Both the position numbers and the translations under genes were made by a program. From VXRJ01 sp965246995 (GTDB lineage Bacteria > Acidobacteriota > Vicinamibacteria > Vicinamibacterales > UBA8438), in assembly GCA_965246995.1 (NCBI GenBank), contig OZ252008.1:3410001-3474000 (forward strand): a stretch of 64,000 nucleotides of DNA. The letters are read 5' to 3'. Under the pieces are notes generated by a model. It made no database searches, had not been told where the DNA came from, and was given only the letters and a program-made list of their open reading frames with translations. Within the stretch, counting starts at the first letter, position 1, and every line of letters begins with the position of its first letter. Shown one piece after another: positions 51,553 to 61,031 of the stretch.

Positions 51553-53112
51553 ATGGATACCGTTGCGGTCGGCGTCATCGTGCTCTACCTGATCGCCGCC
51601 ACCGCGACCGGCAGCCTGATGGCGCGCCGAACGACGACGTCCACGGGCTGGGCCGTGGCTGGCGGCGGGATGCCGACCGTGCTGGTGGCGGTGGGCATTG
51701 CCGGGACCCGCATCGGCGGCGCCGGCACCTACGGCGTGGCCGGCGACGTCATCAGCGGCGGGGTCTGGAACCTGTGGTGGTACGGCATCAGCACGTTCCT
51801 GGCCCTCTCCCTCGTCGGGCTCTTCTTCGCCGTCTACTACCGCCGGCTAGGGCTGCAGACCGTCGGCGAGATCTTCACCCTCCGCTGGGGAAACCGCCGC
51901 TGCCAGTGGCTGACCAGCCTCTGCGTACAGACCGAGTACCTCATCGTAAACCTGATCGAGGCTTACGTCATCGGTGTCATCGTCAGCACCCTGACGCCGC
52001 TGTCGATGTTCTCCGGCGTGCTGGTCGCGGCCGCCATCTTCGCCACCTACGTGTCGCTGGGGGGAATATGGGGGACCGCGATCACCAACCTGATCCACTG
52101 CGTGGTGGTGCTCGTCGGGCTGACGGCGGTCGGTCTGCTGGGCATTGACCAGCTCGGAGGCTGGAGCGGCGTGACGGAGGCCCTCGACGGGCACCTGGCG
52201 GCGGCGGCGCGCGACGCGGAGGCATGGTGGGGATTCACCGGCACCGGCTGGCTGCCGGTGGTCGCGATGATCTTCTCGGCCGCAATCCACACGCCAGCAG
52301 CCTCGGTCTACACGAACTACGCGGCGGCGGCGCGGAACGAGCGGGGAATCGCACCGGCATTCGTCGCCGCAGGGATCATTGCGGCGTTAATGCCGATTCT
52401 GGCCGGACTCATCGCCATCCTCACGACCGCGCGCTATGGGCTCGACACGGGGCTCACCGGCTACCGCAATCTGACCACGCTCGCCTCGGAAATCAGTCCG
52501 GTGGTCGGCGGCGTGGCACTGGCCGCGGTGCTCGCCGCGGTCATTTCTTCCGGCGGGCCGATACTGCTATCGAGTGCCACGATGTTCGTCCGCGACTGGC
52601 TGCCGTTCACTCGCCGTTACGACTCGGCCCGCAAGCTCCGGGCGTACCAGGCAACCACCGTCGTTTACGCCATCGTGGCCGCCCTGGCCGCGTGGTTCGT
52701 GGCCACCCAAACCACTATCTCCATTCTCGACCTGTTGCTGTTCGGCTTCGCGATGGTGGTGCCGCCGGCCATTGCTGTCGGCTACCTCATCTACTGGCCG
52801 CGGACGACCGAGCGGGGCGCGTACTGGGGGATGGCAACAGGCTACGGAGCGGGACTCCTCTGGTTCGCGCTCATCAAGGTGGCTCTCGCGGTTGGCTTCA
52901 GCGCGCCGGAGGACGCCTCTGCTCTGCACCGGCTGCTCGTCTACTGCCTTACGGTGGACGGGGAGGGCATCGACCCGTCGTACGTGACGACCTTCGTCCC
53001 GCTCGTCGTGATTCCGCTGGTCTCGCGGCTGACAACCGACACATCAGGCGATCGCGAGCGGTTCTACGCGATGCTGGCAGGCGAGAGACCGGTGGAGGGG
53101 ACAGGCGGGTAG
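51553..53112 (+). CDS. Sodium:solute symporter (SSS family)
   Basis: 519 residues from ATG 51553 (a TTG at 51547 is possible). About 13 membrane helices; early blocks GWAVAGGGMPTVLVAVGIAG and GAGTYGVAGDVISGGVWNLW correspond to the SSS unwound helix TM1 and nearby sodium-site region. It imports a small solute with sodium. It is transcribed alone after the mazEF region and before the AbrB/PIN pair. The substrate is unknown. Confidence 0.88.
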   Translation: MDTVAVGVIVLYLIAATATGSLMARRTTTSTGWAVAGGGMPTVLVAVGIAGTRIGGAGTYGVAGDVISGGVWNLWWYGISTFLALSLVGLFFAVYYRRLGLQTVGEIFTLRWGNRRCQWLTSLCVQTEYLIVNLIEAYVIGVIVSTLTPLSMFSGVLVAAAIFATYVSLGGIWGTAITNLIHCVVVLVGLTAVGLLGIDQLGGWSGVTEALDGHLAAAARDAEAWWGFTGTGWLPVVAMIFSAAIHTPAASVYTNYAAAARNERGIAPAFVAAGIIAALMPILAGLIAILTTARYGLDTGLTGYRNLTTLASEISPVVGGVALAAVLAAVISSGGPILLSSATMFVRDWLPFTRRYDSARKLRAYQATTVVYAIVAALAAWFVATQTTISILDLLLFGFAMVVPPAIAVGYLIYWPRTTERGAYWGMATGYGAGLLWFALIKVALAVGFSAPEDASALHRLLVYCLTVDGEGIDPSYVTTFVPLVVIPLVSRLTTDTSGDRERFYAMLAGERPVEGTGG

Positions 53113-53173
53113 CACTGGAAAGGCGTGGGCTGGACCGCCTGGTGGAGCCGCGCCGGGGTACCGGCGGGCCCTC

Positions 53174-53566
53174 TTAGACGAACGGATTCACGATGGTCAG
53201 GCCGTTAACACGCCGTCCGGTCTGAAGGTCCTCCGTCAGCAGCGTATCGCAGCCGGCGGCGAGCGCCGACGCCACGATCAATGCGTCGTAGAAGCTGAAG
53301 CCGTACGAATGGGCCAGAGCCACCGCGCGCAGGTGAATCTCAACGTCGATGGGGCGAACCGGTCCGAGTGCCGCGCGGACATCGGCGAGGGCATCAGCGA
53401 TCACCGCCCACTCCAAACGGAACTTGCGGCGGAGGACAGCCGCGAACTCGTTGAGCACCTGCACGCTGATCACGCCGCCCGCGAGGATCACCTGCCGCGC
53501 CGTCTCACTCTTCGCGTCGGAACCGTGCGCGTAGATCAGCACGTTCGTGTCGATGAAGGCGGTCAT
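53174..53566 (-). CDS. vapC: PIN-domain toxin
   Basis: A 130-residue PIN domain: start TAFIDTNVLIYAHGSDAKSE, central Glu in VISVQVLNEFAAVL, late Asp in FSFYDALIVASALAAGCDTL and LTEDLQTGR. All expected acidic residues are present. Its ATG overlaps the antitoxin stop by 4 nt. It is paired with an AbrB-type rather than a ribbon-helix-helix antitoxin, a common alternative. Confidence 0.92.
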   Translation of the reverse strand: MTAFIDTNVLIYAHGSDAKSETARQVILAGGVISVQVLNEFAAVLRRKFRLEWAVIADALADVRAALGPVRPIDVEIHLRAVALAHSYGFSFYDALIVASALAAGCDTLLTEDLQTGRRVNGLTIVNPFV

Positions 53567-53793
53567 CGGGCGTTGGCCTCATCGCGGTCGAACGCATAAC
53601 CCTCAGGCAAGGGCCATGCGCGGGCGCGCATGCGGTCGACCGCCTGCGCCCGGCGGTCGTCCCTCACCACCACGATGCGTTCGGATGTGGCGGCCACGAC
53701 CTCCAGCTCGTCGCCGGGCTTCAGGCCGAGGTCATTCACCAATGCCCGCGGCAACCGCACGCCCAAGCTGTTGCCCCATTTAGAAACCACCAT
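53563..53793 (-). CDS. AbrB/MazE-type antitoxin
   Basis: A 76-residue protein. VVSKWGNSLGVRLPRALVND is the SpoVT/AbrB domain; the C-terminal half (AWPLPEGYAFDRDEANAR) would bind the PIN toxin. AGGAGG lies 4 nt before the ATG. An 18-nt palindrome lies 19 nt upstream. Confidence 0.88.
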   Translation of the reverse strand: MVVSKWGNSLGVRLPRALVNDLGLKPGDELEVVAATSERIVVVRDDRRAQAVDRMRARAWPLPEGYAFDRDEANAR

Positions 53794-53811
53794 GCCGCCT
53801 CCTGGATATCC

Positions 53812-53829
53812 GTATCCAGCAGGATATCA
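53812..53829. promoter_or_regulatory. 18-nt palindrome, probable operator of the AbrB/PIN pair
   Basis: CTGGATA-TCCG-TATCCAG: perfect 7-bp arms around 4 nt, and a further GGATATC half-site just beyond (53832-53838). The position suits autorepression by the AbrB-type antitoxin. Confidence 0.6.
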
Positions 53830-53869
53830 TGCCCTGGAGACCGGCCGGTTGCCGATCCACGACGACAGG

Positions 53870-55693
53870 TCATGGCAGGGCGAAGACAAACAGCGTGTTG
53901 CTGCCGGTCGACGTGGTCAGCTCCGGCGTGATGCGGAGGAAGCTGGTTCCCTGTGTGATCCCGCCGGCCGCGATGGCGACGTACTGGCGGCCGTTGACGC
54001 TGTAGGTCATCGGGCGGCCGCTGACCGGACCGTTCAGGATCGTCTGCCAGAGGATGTCGCCCGTCTCCGCGTTGAAGGCACGGAAGCGCCGGACCGTGTC
54101 GCCCGAGAAGAGCAGGTTGCCACCGGTGGCGAGGACCGATCCGTAGATCGGCGCGCGCTGCTGGTAGCGCCAGAGCGTCCGGCCTGTCGAGGCCGAGATT
54201 GCCTCGAGCCAGCCGACCGGCGCGGTGTCGGGATCGAGGTCGGGATGGTGGCGCACCACGGCGCGGACATCGTAGCCGTCGCTCGGGCCAGCCTCCTCCA
54301 CGGACATCGACAGGTCCATGCAGGCGTTGTTCATCGGCATGTACATCGCGCCGGTGTCGGGACTGTAGGCGCCCGACGGCTGATTCTTGCCGCCGAGCAG
54401 GTGCGGGCAGGCGAGCACCGGATCGGTGACCGACCAGGGGGTGGTGCTCTCGTCGATGATCGGCCGGCCGGTCCGGACGTCGAGGCCGGTCATGATGTTC
54501 TGGTAGACGGTGGGCCGGGCCCACAGGAATTCGCCCGTCGCCGCGTCGAGCGTCCAGATCAGGCCGGTCTTCCCCGGAATGCCGGTGATCACCTTTCGGG
54601 TCTCGCCCGGCACCAGGTCGGGATTGATCCACGGTACCTCCGCCGGGTCGGGTGACACTTCGGTCTCGACGATCAGCCGTTCGAAGACATGGTCGAGGTC
54701 CCAGTTGTCTCGCGGCAGGTGCTGGAAGTACCAGGCCAGTTCGCCGGTCTTCGGATCGAGGGCAAGCGTCGAGTTGGTGTACAGCAGGTCTGCCTTGCCC
54801 GATCCGCGAAGCGGCTCCGGCAGCGGCGATGGCGGACCGGTCCCCCAGTAGATGAGCCCCAGCTCCGGGTCGTAACTCCCCTGCATCCAGGCGGACGTGT
54901 GGCGGCGGGCCGAGCGCGTCAGGCCGCCCCAGGTGTCGCCGCCCGGCTGATCCGGCGTCGCCGCGGTGTTCACCCGCCAACGCTCTTCGCCAGTCTCCGG
55001 ATCGTGCCCGGTGATGAAGCAGCCGCCCGGCCGCGGGCTCGACGGGTTGCACCGCGAGCCGGTCACCAGCATGCCGTCGACGATGATCGGCCCGGTCGTC
55101 TGCGCCACCTGCTCGCGCCAGTCGGCCCGCTGCGATTCCCATACCAGCTCGCCGGTCCGCGCGTCGAGCGCCACGAGGAATGCATCGTTCGTGGCGACGA
55201 ACACCTTGTCGTCGTAGATGGAGACGTTGCGGTACCGCGCGCGCGTCCCGGTGGTGTTCCACGGCTCGTCGGGCGTGAATCGGCGGTACTCCCAGAGCAG
55301 GTCCCCCGTCGTCGCGTCGACCGCCTCCACGCGGTCCTCCACGTGCGGGAAGATCATCACGCCGTTGTAGACGATCGGCTCGACCTCCTGGTAGCCCTCG
55401 GTCATCGAGCGGGACCAGACCAGTTGGAGGCCGCCGACGGTATCCGCGTCGATCTGATCGAGCGGGCTGTAGCCCCAGAGGCTGTAGCCGCCCCGGAACG
55501 TGAGCCAGTTCTCCGGGCGCGGAGTGCGCAGCATCGCGTCCGTCACCGGGACGAAGTCGCGGAGCAGCGGGGGGATGGGCGCCGGCGCGTCGTCGGACGA
55601 TTGCTGCTGGGCCGAGGCCCCGAGGCCGAGCGTCGCCACGATCGCGACGGCGGCGCACAAAGCAGCGGCCAGACGAAGTTCCCTCTTCCGCAT
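53870..55693 (-). CDS. PQQ-dependent secreted dehydrogenase (module B)
   Basis: 607 residues from ATG 55693 (GGAGGAAAC just upstream). Sec signal, then a PQQ propeller with docking motifs such as ALDARTGELVWESQRADWRE-like and ALDPKTGELAWYFQHLPRDN-like blocks; PRDNWDLDHVFERL corresponds to the conserved active-site region. No CxxCH heme motif, unlike the 4558-6747 enzyme. It follows the module B ankyrin gene by 25 nt on the same strand, so it is likely part of that operon and may be its electron source. Confidence 0.87.
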   Translation of the reverse strand: MRKRELRLAAALCAAVAIVATLGLGASAQQQSSDDAPAPIPPLLRDFVPVTDAMLRTPRPENWLTFRGGYSLWGYSPLDQIDADTVGGLQLVWSRSMTEGYQEVEPIVYNGVMIFPHVEDRVEAVDATTGDLLWEYRRFTPDEPWNTTGTRARYRNVSIYDDKVFVATNDAFLVALDARTGELVWESQRADWREQVAQTTGPIIVDGMLVTGSRCNPSSPRPGGCFITGHDPETGEERWRVNTAATPDQPGGDTWGGLTRSARRHTSAWMQGSYDPELGLIYWGTGPPSPLPEPLRGSGKADLLYTNSTLALDPKTGELAWYFQHLPRDNWDLDHVFERLIVETEVSPDPAEVPWINPDLVPGETRKVITGIPGKTGLIWTLDAATGEFLWARPTVYQNIMTGLDVRTGRPIIDESTTPWSVTDPVLACPHLLGGKNQPSGAYSPDTGAMYMPMNNACMDLSMSVEEAGPSDGYDVRAVVRHHPDLDPDTAPVGWLEAISASTGRTLWRYQQRAPIYGSVLATGGNLLFSGDTVRRFRAFNAETGDILWQTILNGPVSGRPMTYSVNGRQYVAIAAGGITQGTSFLRITPELTTSTGSNTLFVFALP

Positions 55694-55718
55694 TGCGTTT
55701 CCTCCGCCCGTTGGGCGC

Positions 55719-57086
55719 CTACTGGCCGGCGCTCTCGTCCGCGCCCTGTTCCACCAGATAGTGGACGACCGACTCGTACTGCAGGGCCTCCGCTTCGTCG
55801 AGCGCGGTCCGGCCGGTCGGGTCGGCGGCATGGATGTCGGCGCCCAGGTCGACGGTCAACTGCACCGCGGCGAGGGTGCGAGTCTCCGCCGTGCCGTCGT
55901 CGGTGTAGGGCACCCACGGACGGACGCGGCCACCCCCCATGCCGAGTGCCGCCATCAGCGCAGTTGTCCGATCCGTGCGCCACTGCATGGAGCCGTCGGC
56001 GACGTAGTCGACTTCGTGCACGAAGCGGGGATCGGCGCCGTGCATCGCCAGCAACTGCATCAGCTCGACGCGAGCGAAGCGGGCGGCGAGCCAGAACGGC
56101 GTGGCGCCGACGAAGCTGGGCGGAAAATGCAGGTCGCGCGACGCGCGACGGGTCGGCGTCCAGGTCTCGAGCGTGACGTTCGGATCCGCACCCGCTTCCA
56201 GCAGCGCGCGCGCAGCCCGAACGTCATTCCGCATCACCGCTTCGTGCAGCGCCGCGAAGCCGGCAGCGGTCGCGCTCGGATCCGCTCCCTGCTCGATCAG
56301 GAACTCCAGCAGTTCCGTATGTCCGCCGTGCGCAGCAAGCGTCGTGGCGCTGGCGCCCCACGCGTCGGCGTCGTTCACGTCGGCGCCCGCCGTTACGAGT
56401 TGCCGGGCCGATTCCAGGTCGCCGGCGCGCACCGCGAACAGCAACGCGGTGTTGCCGCCGTGGGGGATCTCCTTGTTGTTGCGGCTGTGGGGCGGCGCAC
56501 CCATCCACTGCATCCAGACCTCGGACTTGGCGTGGAGATTGGCGCCGTGCGCAACCAGAGTGTCGACGACGTCCGGGTGCCCTTGCGCCGCCGCCCACAT
56601 GAGCGCGGTCTGGCCGCGGGTCCCGCGCCGATCGAGGTCGGCGCCGGCCCGGACCAGGCGATCGACAACGTCCGGGGCGCCGGCTCGCGCCGCCACCATT
56701 ACCGGTGTCTCCCCCGCGAGGAGCGCGATGTTCGGGTCGGCGCCCGCCGCCAGCAGCCGTTCGGCCATGGCGGCGTTACCGTTCTGCCCCGCCGCCCAGA
56801 GCGGCGTCGCTCCCAGATCGTTGGCGCTATTCGGGTCGGCGCCCGCGTCCAGCAACCGTTGCGTGCTCTCAAGATTGTCGCTGTAGCTCGCCCAGAGCAG
56901 CGCGGTCGAGCCGTCCGCTTCCGCCGCGCCAGCATCCGCGCCGGCATCGAGCGCGGCCTGGATCGCCGGCGCATCGCCCTGCTTCGCAGCGGCGATCAGT
57001 TGGGCGTTGTTGTCGGTCTGGGCAGACGCAGGACCGGCCGCAACCAACGCGACAACGGCCGCGGCCCACCACGCGCGAATCCGCAT
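55719..57086 (-). CDS. Exported ankyrin-repeat protein (module B)
   Basis: A 455-residue protein. A clear Sec signal (AAAVVALVAAGPASAQ) is followed by about ten ankyrin repeats (for example DGSTALLWASYSDNLESTQR and RGQTALMWAAAQGHPDVVDT), with a non-repeat insertion WMQWMGAPPHSRNNKEIPHG at a place similar to that of the module A protein. It is 12 nt after DUF1552 and probably a periplasmic binding scaffold for the neighbouring exported proteins. Confidence 0.9.
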   Translation of the reverse strand: MRIRAWWAAAVVALVAAGPASAQTDNNAQLIAAAKQGDAPAIQAALDAGADAGAAEADGSTALLWASYSDNLESTQRLLDAGADPNSANDLGATPLWAAGQNGNAAMAERLLAAGADPNIALLAGETPVMVAARAGAPDVVDRLVRAGADLDRRGTRGQTALMWAAAQGHPDVVDTLVAHGANLHAKSEVWMQWMGAPPHSRNNKEIPHGGNTALLFAVRAGDLESARQLVTAGADVNDADAWGASATTLAAHGGHTELLEFLIEQGADPSATAAGFAALHEAVMRNDVRAARALLEAGADPNVTLETWTPTRRASRDLHFPPSFVGATPFWLAARFARVELMQLLAMHGADPRFVHEVDYVADGSMQWRTDRTTALMAALGMGGGRVRPWVPYTDDGTAETRTLAAVQLTVDLGADIHAADPTGRTALDEAEALQYESVVHYLVEQGADESAGQ

Positions 57087-57098
57087 CGCGCCGCTCCC

Positions 57099-58439
57099 CT
57101 ACAGGTCGGCTAGCGTGTCGAGCGGCAGGCTGCCGGTGCTGCCGCCGATCCGGTCGACCGGGACGTCCATCTTGTCCATCAGCGTCACCAGCAGGTTCGC
57201 CACTGACGGCTCGTTGCCGTAACGAATGTGGCGTCCGCTTGGCAGGCGTCCGGCGCCGCCGCCGACCAGCATGATCGGCAGATTGTCGCCGGCGTGGCGC
57301 GTGCTGTTCGAAATGCCCGACCCGTACATGATCGTCGTGTGGTCGAGGAGCGAGCCGTCACCGTCCGGCGTCGACCGCAGCTTCGCCAGGTACTTCGAGA
57401 ACAGCTCGGTGTGGTACCGGTTGATCTTCGACATGTGCGCGATCAGTTCCGGCACGTTGTTGTGGTGCGAGAGCGGATGGTGCGCCTCCGGCACACCAAT
57501 CTGCGGATACGGACGTGGGCTCTGCTCCTTGCCGATCATGAACGAGACGACCCGCGTCAGGTCGGACCGGAACGCCAGGAGCTGCAGGTCGAGCATCAGC
57601 TCGAGGTGATCCTCGAAGACTGGCGGGGCCCCCTGCGGTTGCCGCATCTCGGGCAGCTCGAGGTCGCTCTGCTCTTCCGCCCGCTGGATGCGCCGCTCCA
57701 CGTCGCGGACCGACTCGGTGTACTCGTCCAGCTTGGTGCGGTCGGACACCCCCAACTCTTGCTTCAGAACGGCCAGCTTGCCGTTCACTGCGTCGAGCAG
57801 GCTCTTGTGCTGCCGCAGCCGCGCGGCGCGCGCAGCCTTGTCGGTGCTGCCGCTATCGCCGAACAGCGTCTCGAACACGGCGCGCGGATTCCATTCCATC
57901 GGGAGGGGCTGGGTCGGACTGCGCCACGAGATCGTGTGCGTATAGACGCAACTCAGGTTGCCGGTGCAGGCGCCGGCGTTGTTCGGACGGTCCATCGCCA
58001 TCTCGAGCGAGGCGACCTGCGTCTCTTTCGCGTAGTGCCGCGCCAGGAGCTGATCCATCGAGACGTCCGCGATGATCTCCGTCTCGTTAGTCCCGCCCCG
58101 CGTCGTCCCGGTCAGAAACGACCCGGACGCCCCGGCATGGATGTAGTTCCAGTTGGCGCGCAGGCCGGACAGGACGATCATCTGATCGCGGTACGGCGCA
58201 AGCGGCTCCAGGATTGTCGGGATCGTGAACCCGGTCCCTTCCTCCGCCGGCGTCCAGTACTCCATCGCCATCCCGTTCGGGACGTAGAAGGCCTGGAAGC
58301 GGTGCGCTGGCTTGGCCGCGGCCCGCGTGGCGCGCGAGAGCGACGTGGGGGCCATCGCATCGAGGAACGGCAGCGCAATGGTCGCGCCGAGTCCCCGAAG
58401 CACCGTCCGCCGCGGCAACGACTTCTGGATCAGGGTCAT
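57099..58439 (-). CDS. DUF1552 Tat-exported protein (module B)
   Basis: A 446-residue paralogue of the module A protein. Twin-arginine leader LPRRTVLRGLG, then blocks shared with module A: FYVPNGMAMEYWTPAEEGTG-type start, EAHHPLSHHNNVPE and MYGSGISNSTRHAGDN. Its ATG overlaps the DUF1592 stop by 4 nt (58436-58439), as in module A. Exported folded and probably periplasmic; function unknown. Confidence 0.88.
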   Translation of the reverse strand: MTLIQKSLPRRTVLRGLGATIALPFLDAMAPTSLSRATRAAAKPAHRFQAFYVPNGMAMEYWTPAEEGTGFTIPTILEPLAPYRDQMIVLSGLRANWNYIHAGASGSFLTGTTRGGTNETEIIADVSMDQLLARHYAKETQVASLEMAMDRPNNAGACTGNLSCVYTHTISWRSPTQPLPMEWNPRAVFETLFGDSGSTDKAARAARLRQHKSLLDAVNGKLAVLKQELGVSDRTKLDEYTESVRDVERRIQRAEEQSDLELPEMRQPQGAPPVFEDHLELMLDLQLLAFRSDLTRVVSFMIGKEQSPRPYPQIGVPEAHHPLSHHNNVPELIAHMSKINRYHTELFSKYLAKLRSTPDGDGSLLDHTTIMYGSGISNSTRHAGDNLPIMLVGGGAGRLPSGRHIRYGNEPSVANLLVTLMDKMDVPVDRIGGSTGSLPLDTLADL

Positions 58440-60991
58440 CGTGGCCTTTCTCCTCTTCGGTCCTGTCGCCCGTGACCGTCCGCTAGTTTACCGCGTCCGT
58501 CGGGACGCAACGCCCGCATCATGAACTGCGGGCTCTGGACGATGCCCGACACGATTGCCGACCAACGATACTCCGCCTCGGCCGCTTCGCGCACGATCGC
58601 GCGCACCGCGGGCCGGTCAAAGTACTCGAGACGCCGCCCCAGCGCGTACGACAGGAGCTTCTCGGTCACCGTCCGGGGAAACCGCTCCGGGTCGTCGAGA
58701 AGCAGCTCGCGCAGGCCGGCCAGCCCGTCGATCGGTTGCCCCCCCGAGGTCGTGCCGGTCGAGTCGACCGGCAACCCATTTTCATCCGTGGTGCGCCAGC
58801 CGCCGATCACGTCGTAGTTCTCCAGCGCGAACCCGAGCGGATCGATCACCGAATGGCAGCTCGCGCAGACCGGGTTTTGCCGGTGTTGTGCAAGGCGCTC
58901 GCGGATCGACGCTGGCGGCGCCCCCGGTTCCTCCTGCAGGTCGGTGTCCACGCCGGGCGGCGGCGGCGGCACCGGTGTCCCGAAGATATTGTCGACCAGC
59001 CACTTCCCCCGCAGCACGGGTGACGTGCGGTCGGGGTACGACGTCGTCGCCAGCAGTGCGCCTGCCGCCAGCAGGCCGCCCCGCCGTTCCGGGTCGTTCA
59101 GCGGCACGCGCCGGAACCGGTTGCCGTAGATGCCCGGGATGCCGTAGTGCCGCGCCAGCCGCTCGTTGACGAAGGTATAGTCGGCATCCAGCAGGTCCGC
59201 AACGCTCCGGTCCTCGACGATAGTGCTCGCCACGAACCGTTCCACCTCTTCCCGGAACGCGTCGAGCAGGGTCTCGTCGTAGTGCGGGTACTGAAGTGGG
59301 TCGACCACCACCTCGCTGACGCGCCGCAGGTTGAGCCACTGCGCGGCGAAGTCATCGACAAGCGCCTCGATGGCGCGCGGGTCGGCCAGCATTCGGCGCG
59401 CCTGCTCCTCGAGCACCACCGGGTCGTTGAGCCGCCGAGCCTCGGCCAGCTCCAGCAGGGTGTTGTCCGGCAGGCTGCTCCAGAGGAAGAACGACAGCCG
59501 CGACGCCACTTCCAGGTCGGTCAACTCATACGCCTTCTGCCCGTCGGCGACCTCCACCGGATCGCGGTAGACGCGCAGCAGGAACTCCGGATCGATCAGG
59601 ATCCGTTCGAGCGCGAACTGCACGCCGTGGTCGAAGCTGCCTCCCTCGGCGCGTCCCTGATCGAAAAAGACCAGGAGCGCCTCGACGTCGGCGCCGTTCA
59701 CCGGCCGGCGGAACGCGCGGCGCGCGACGGGACGGAGGATCTCCGCCGCACAGGCCCGCTCCTCGCTCTCGCGGGCCGGTTGGCAGACGAAGATGGCGCG
59801 CCGGCTCGGCGTGTCCGTCGCCGCGCCCGCCGTTGCGTGCGGTCCCCCGATCTCGACCGCCGCGACTGCGGCGTAACCCATGTAGATCTGATCGTTGGTC
59901 AGCACCCGGCCCCGCTGCAGCGGCTGCGGCACCCCTTCCGGCTCCCACAACTGCCGGACGAACGACACGCCGACCGAGTGCGGGCCGGCCGTGACCGGAA
60001 AGCGCACTTCCAGGTCGGCGTCGCCGCCATGCTGCATGAACGCTTCCCAGTCGGGGTCGGCAGCAAAACCGGGCTCTCCGTCGCCGGCGTAGCTTGCCGC
60101 GGCCGGCTGGCCCGGCGCGTTGCCCCCCACCGTGAAGCGCTCGACCAGGCGGCCGTCGAGACGGACATCCAGCCATTGGGGCCAGCCCATCCCCATCAGG
60201 TAGTCCTGGTACTGCCGGCGCAACCGAATCCGCACCGCATACTCCCCGTCGACCGGGAACTGGTACGGAATTGCCCGGCCACCCCGGGATCCGAGCGGCA
60301 GGTTCTCCCCCTGGCGACCGTCCTGCACGATGTGGAGGGAGATCTCGAACGTATCCGCGCCCGCCGCGACCGGCGGCAGGCCGACCGCCAGCCGCGTCAC
60401 CTGCCGCGCCACCGACAGATACCGCTCGATATGCGCGGTGGTCAGCCCGAGGACATCGGCGAAGTTGTCGAAGCTGCCGTCGGCCGTCTCGTCGCCGGGG
60501 AGGAGCGATTCGACATCGACGTCGAGCGCGAAGAGATCCCGTATCGCGTTCCGGTACTCGGTCCGGTTCAGCCGGTGAACCGCGCCGATGCGTCCCGGGT
60601 GCGGGTTACCGGCCCAGGCATTGTCCAGTTCGGATTCCAGCCAGCCCGCGATGCTCCGGTACGTCGGCTGGTCGGGGCGCGGCCGGCCGGGGGGCGGCAT
60701 CGATCCGGCCCGCAGCCGCAGCGCGACCGTCTCCCAGATCTCGGGGTTGGCGGCGACGTTGGACGGATCCAGATCGTCGAGCGCGAGGTCCGCGGTCCGG
60801 AGCCGGCTGTTGTGGCAACCGATGCAGTAGCGGCGGAACAGCCGCTGCGCCTCGGTGGCATCCGCAACGGCCGGCGCCGCGGCCTGTACCGCCGGGAGCG
60901 GCGCTGCCGCCCGACCCGCGGCGGACGTCCCCGCCACAACCGCGACCCCAACGGCCGCAGCGGCGATCCAGGCACCCGCAGTGCTCTGCAT
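58436..60991 (-). CDS. DUF1592-family c-type cytochrome protein (module B)
   Basis: 851 residues from ATG 60991, chosen because a Sec signal (AWIAAAAVGVAVVAGTSAAG) follows at once. Heme motifs CIGCH near the mature N-terminus and CASCH (NPVCASCHSVIDPLGFALEN) near the C-terminus. DUF1587, DUF1595, DUF1592, DUF1588 and DUF1585 blocks lie between and after. It is paralogous to 38100-40577 and has the same coupling to DUF1552. The 3' end is slightly extended by a polar tail. Confidence 0.9.
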   Translation of the reverse strand: MQSTAGAWIAAAAVGVAVVAGTSAAGRAAAPLPAVQAAAPAVADATEAQRLFRRYCIGCHNSRLRTADLALDDLDPSNVAANPEIWETVALRLRAGSMPPPGRPRPDQPTYRSIAGWLESELDNAWAGNPHPGRIGAVHRLNRTEYRNAIRDLFALDVDVESLLPGDETADGSFDNFADVLGLTTAHIERYLSVARQVTRLAVGLPPVAAGADTFEISLHIVQDGRQGENLPLGSRGGRAIPYQFPVDGEYAVRIRLRRQYQDYLMGMGWPQWLDVRLDGRLVERFTVGGNAPGQPAAASYAGDGEPGFAADPDWEAFMQHGGDADLEVRFPVTAGPHSVGVSFVRQLWEPEGVPQPLQRGRVLTNDQIYMGYAAVAAVEIGGPHATAGAATDTPSRRAIFVCQPARESEERACAAEILRPVARRAFRRPVNGADVEALLVFFDQGRAEGGSFDHGVQFALERILIDPEFLLRVYRDPVEVADGQKAYELTDLEVASRLSFFLWSSLPDNTLLELAEARRLNDPVVLEEQARRMLADPRAIEALVDDFAAQWLNLRRVSEVVVDPLQYPHYDETLLDAFREEVERFVASTIVEDRSVADLLDADYTFVNERLARHYGIPGIYGNRFRRVPLNDPERRGGLLAAGALLATTSYPDRTSPVLRGKWLVDNIFGTPVPPPPPGVDTDLQEEPGAPPASIRERLAQHRQNPVCASCHSVIDPLGFALENYDVIGGWRTTDENGLPVDSTGTTSGGQPIDGLAGLRELLLDDPERFPRTVTEKLLSYALGRRLEYFDRPAVRAIVREAAEAEYRWSAIVSGIVQSPQFMMRALRPDGRGKLADGHGRQDRRGERPR

Positions 60992-61031
60992 GGACGTCGT
61001 GTCCCGTGGTGCGGTTCCGCTCCTCGTGCGG

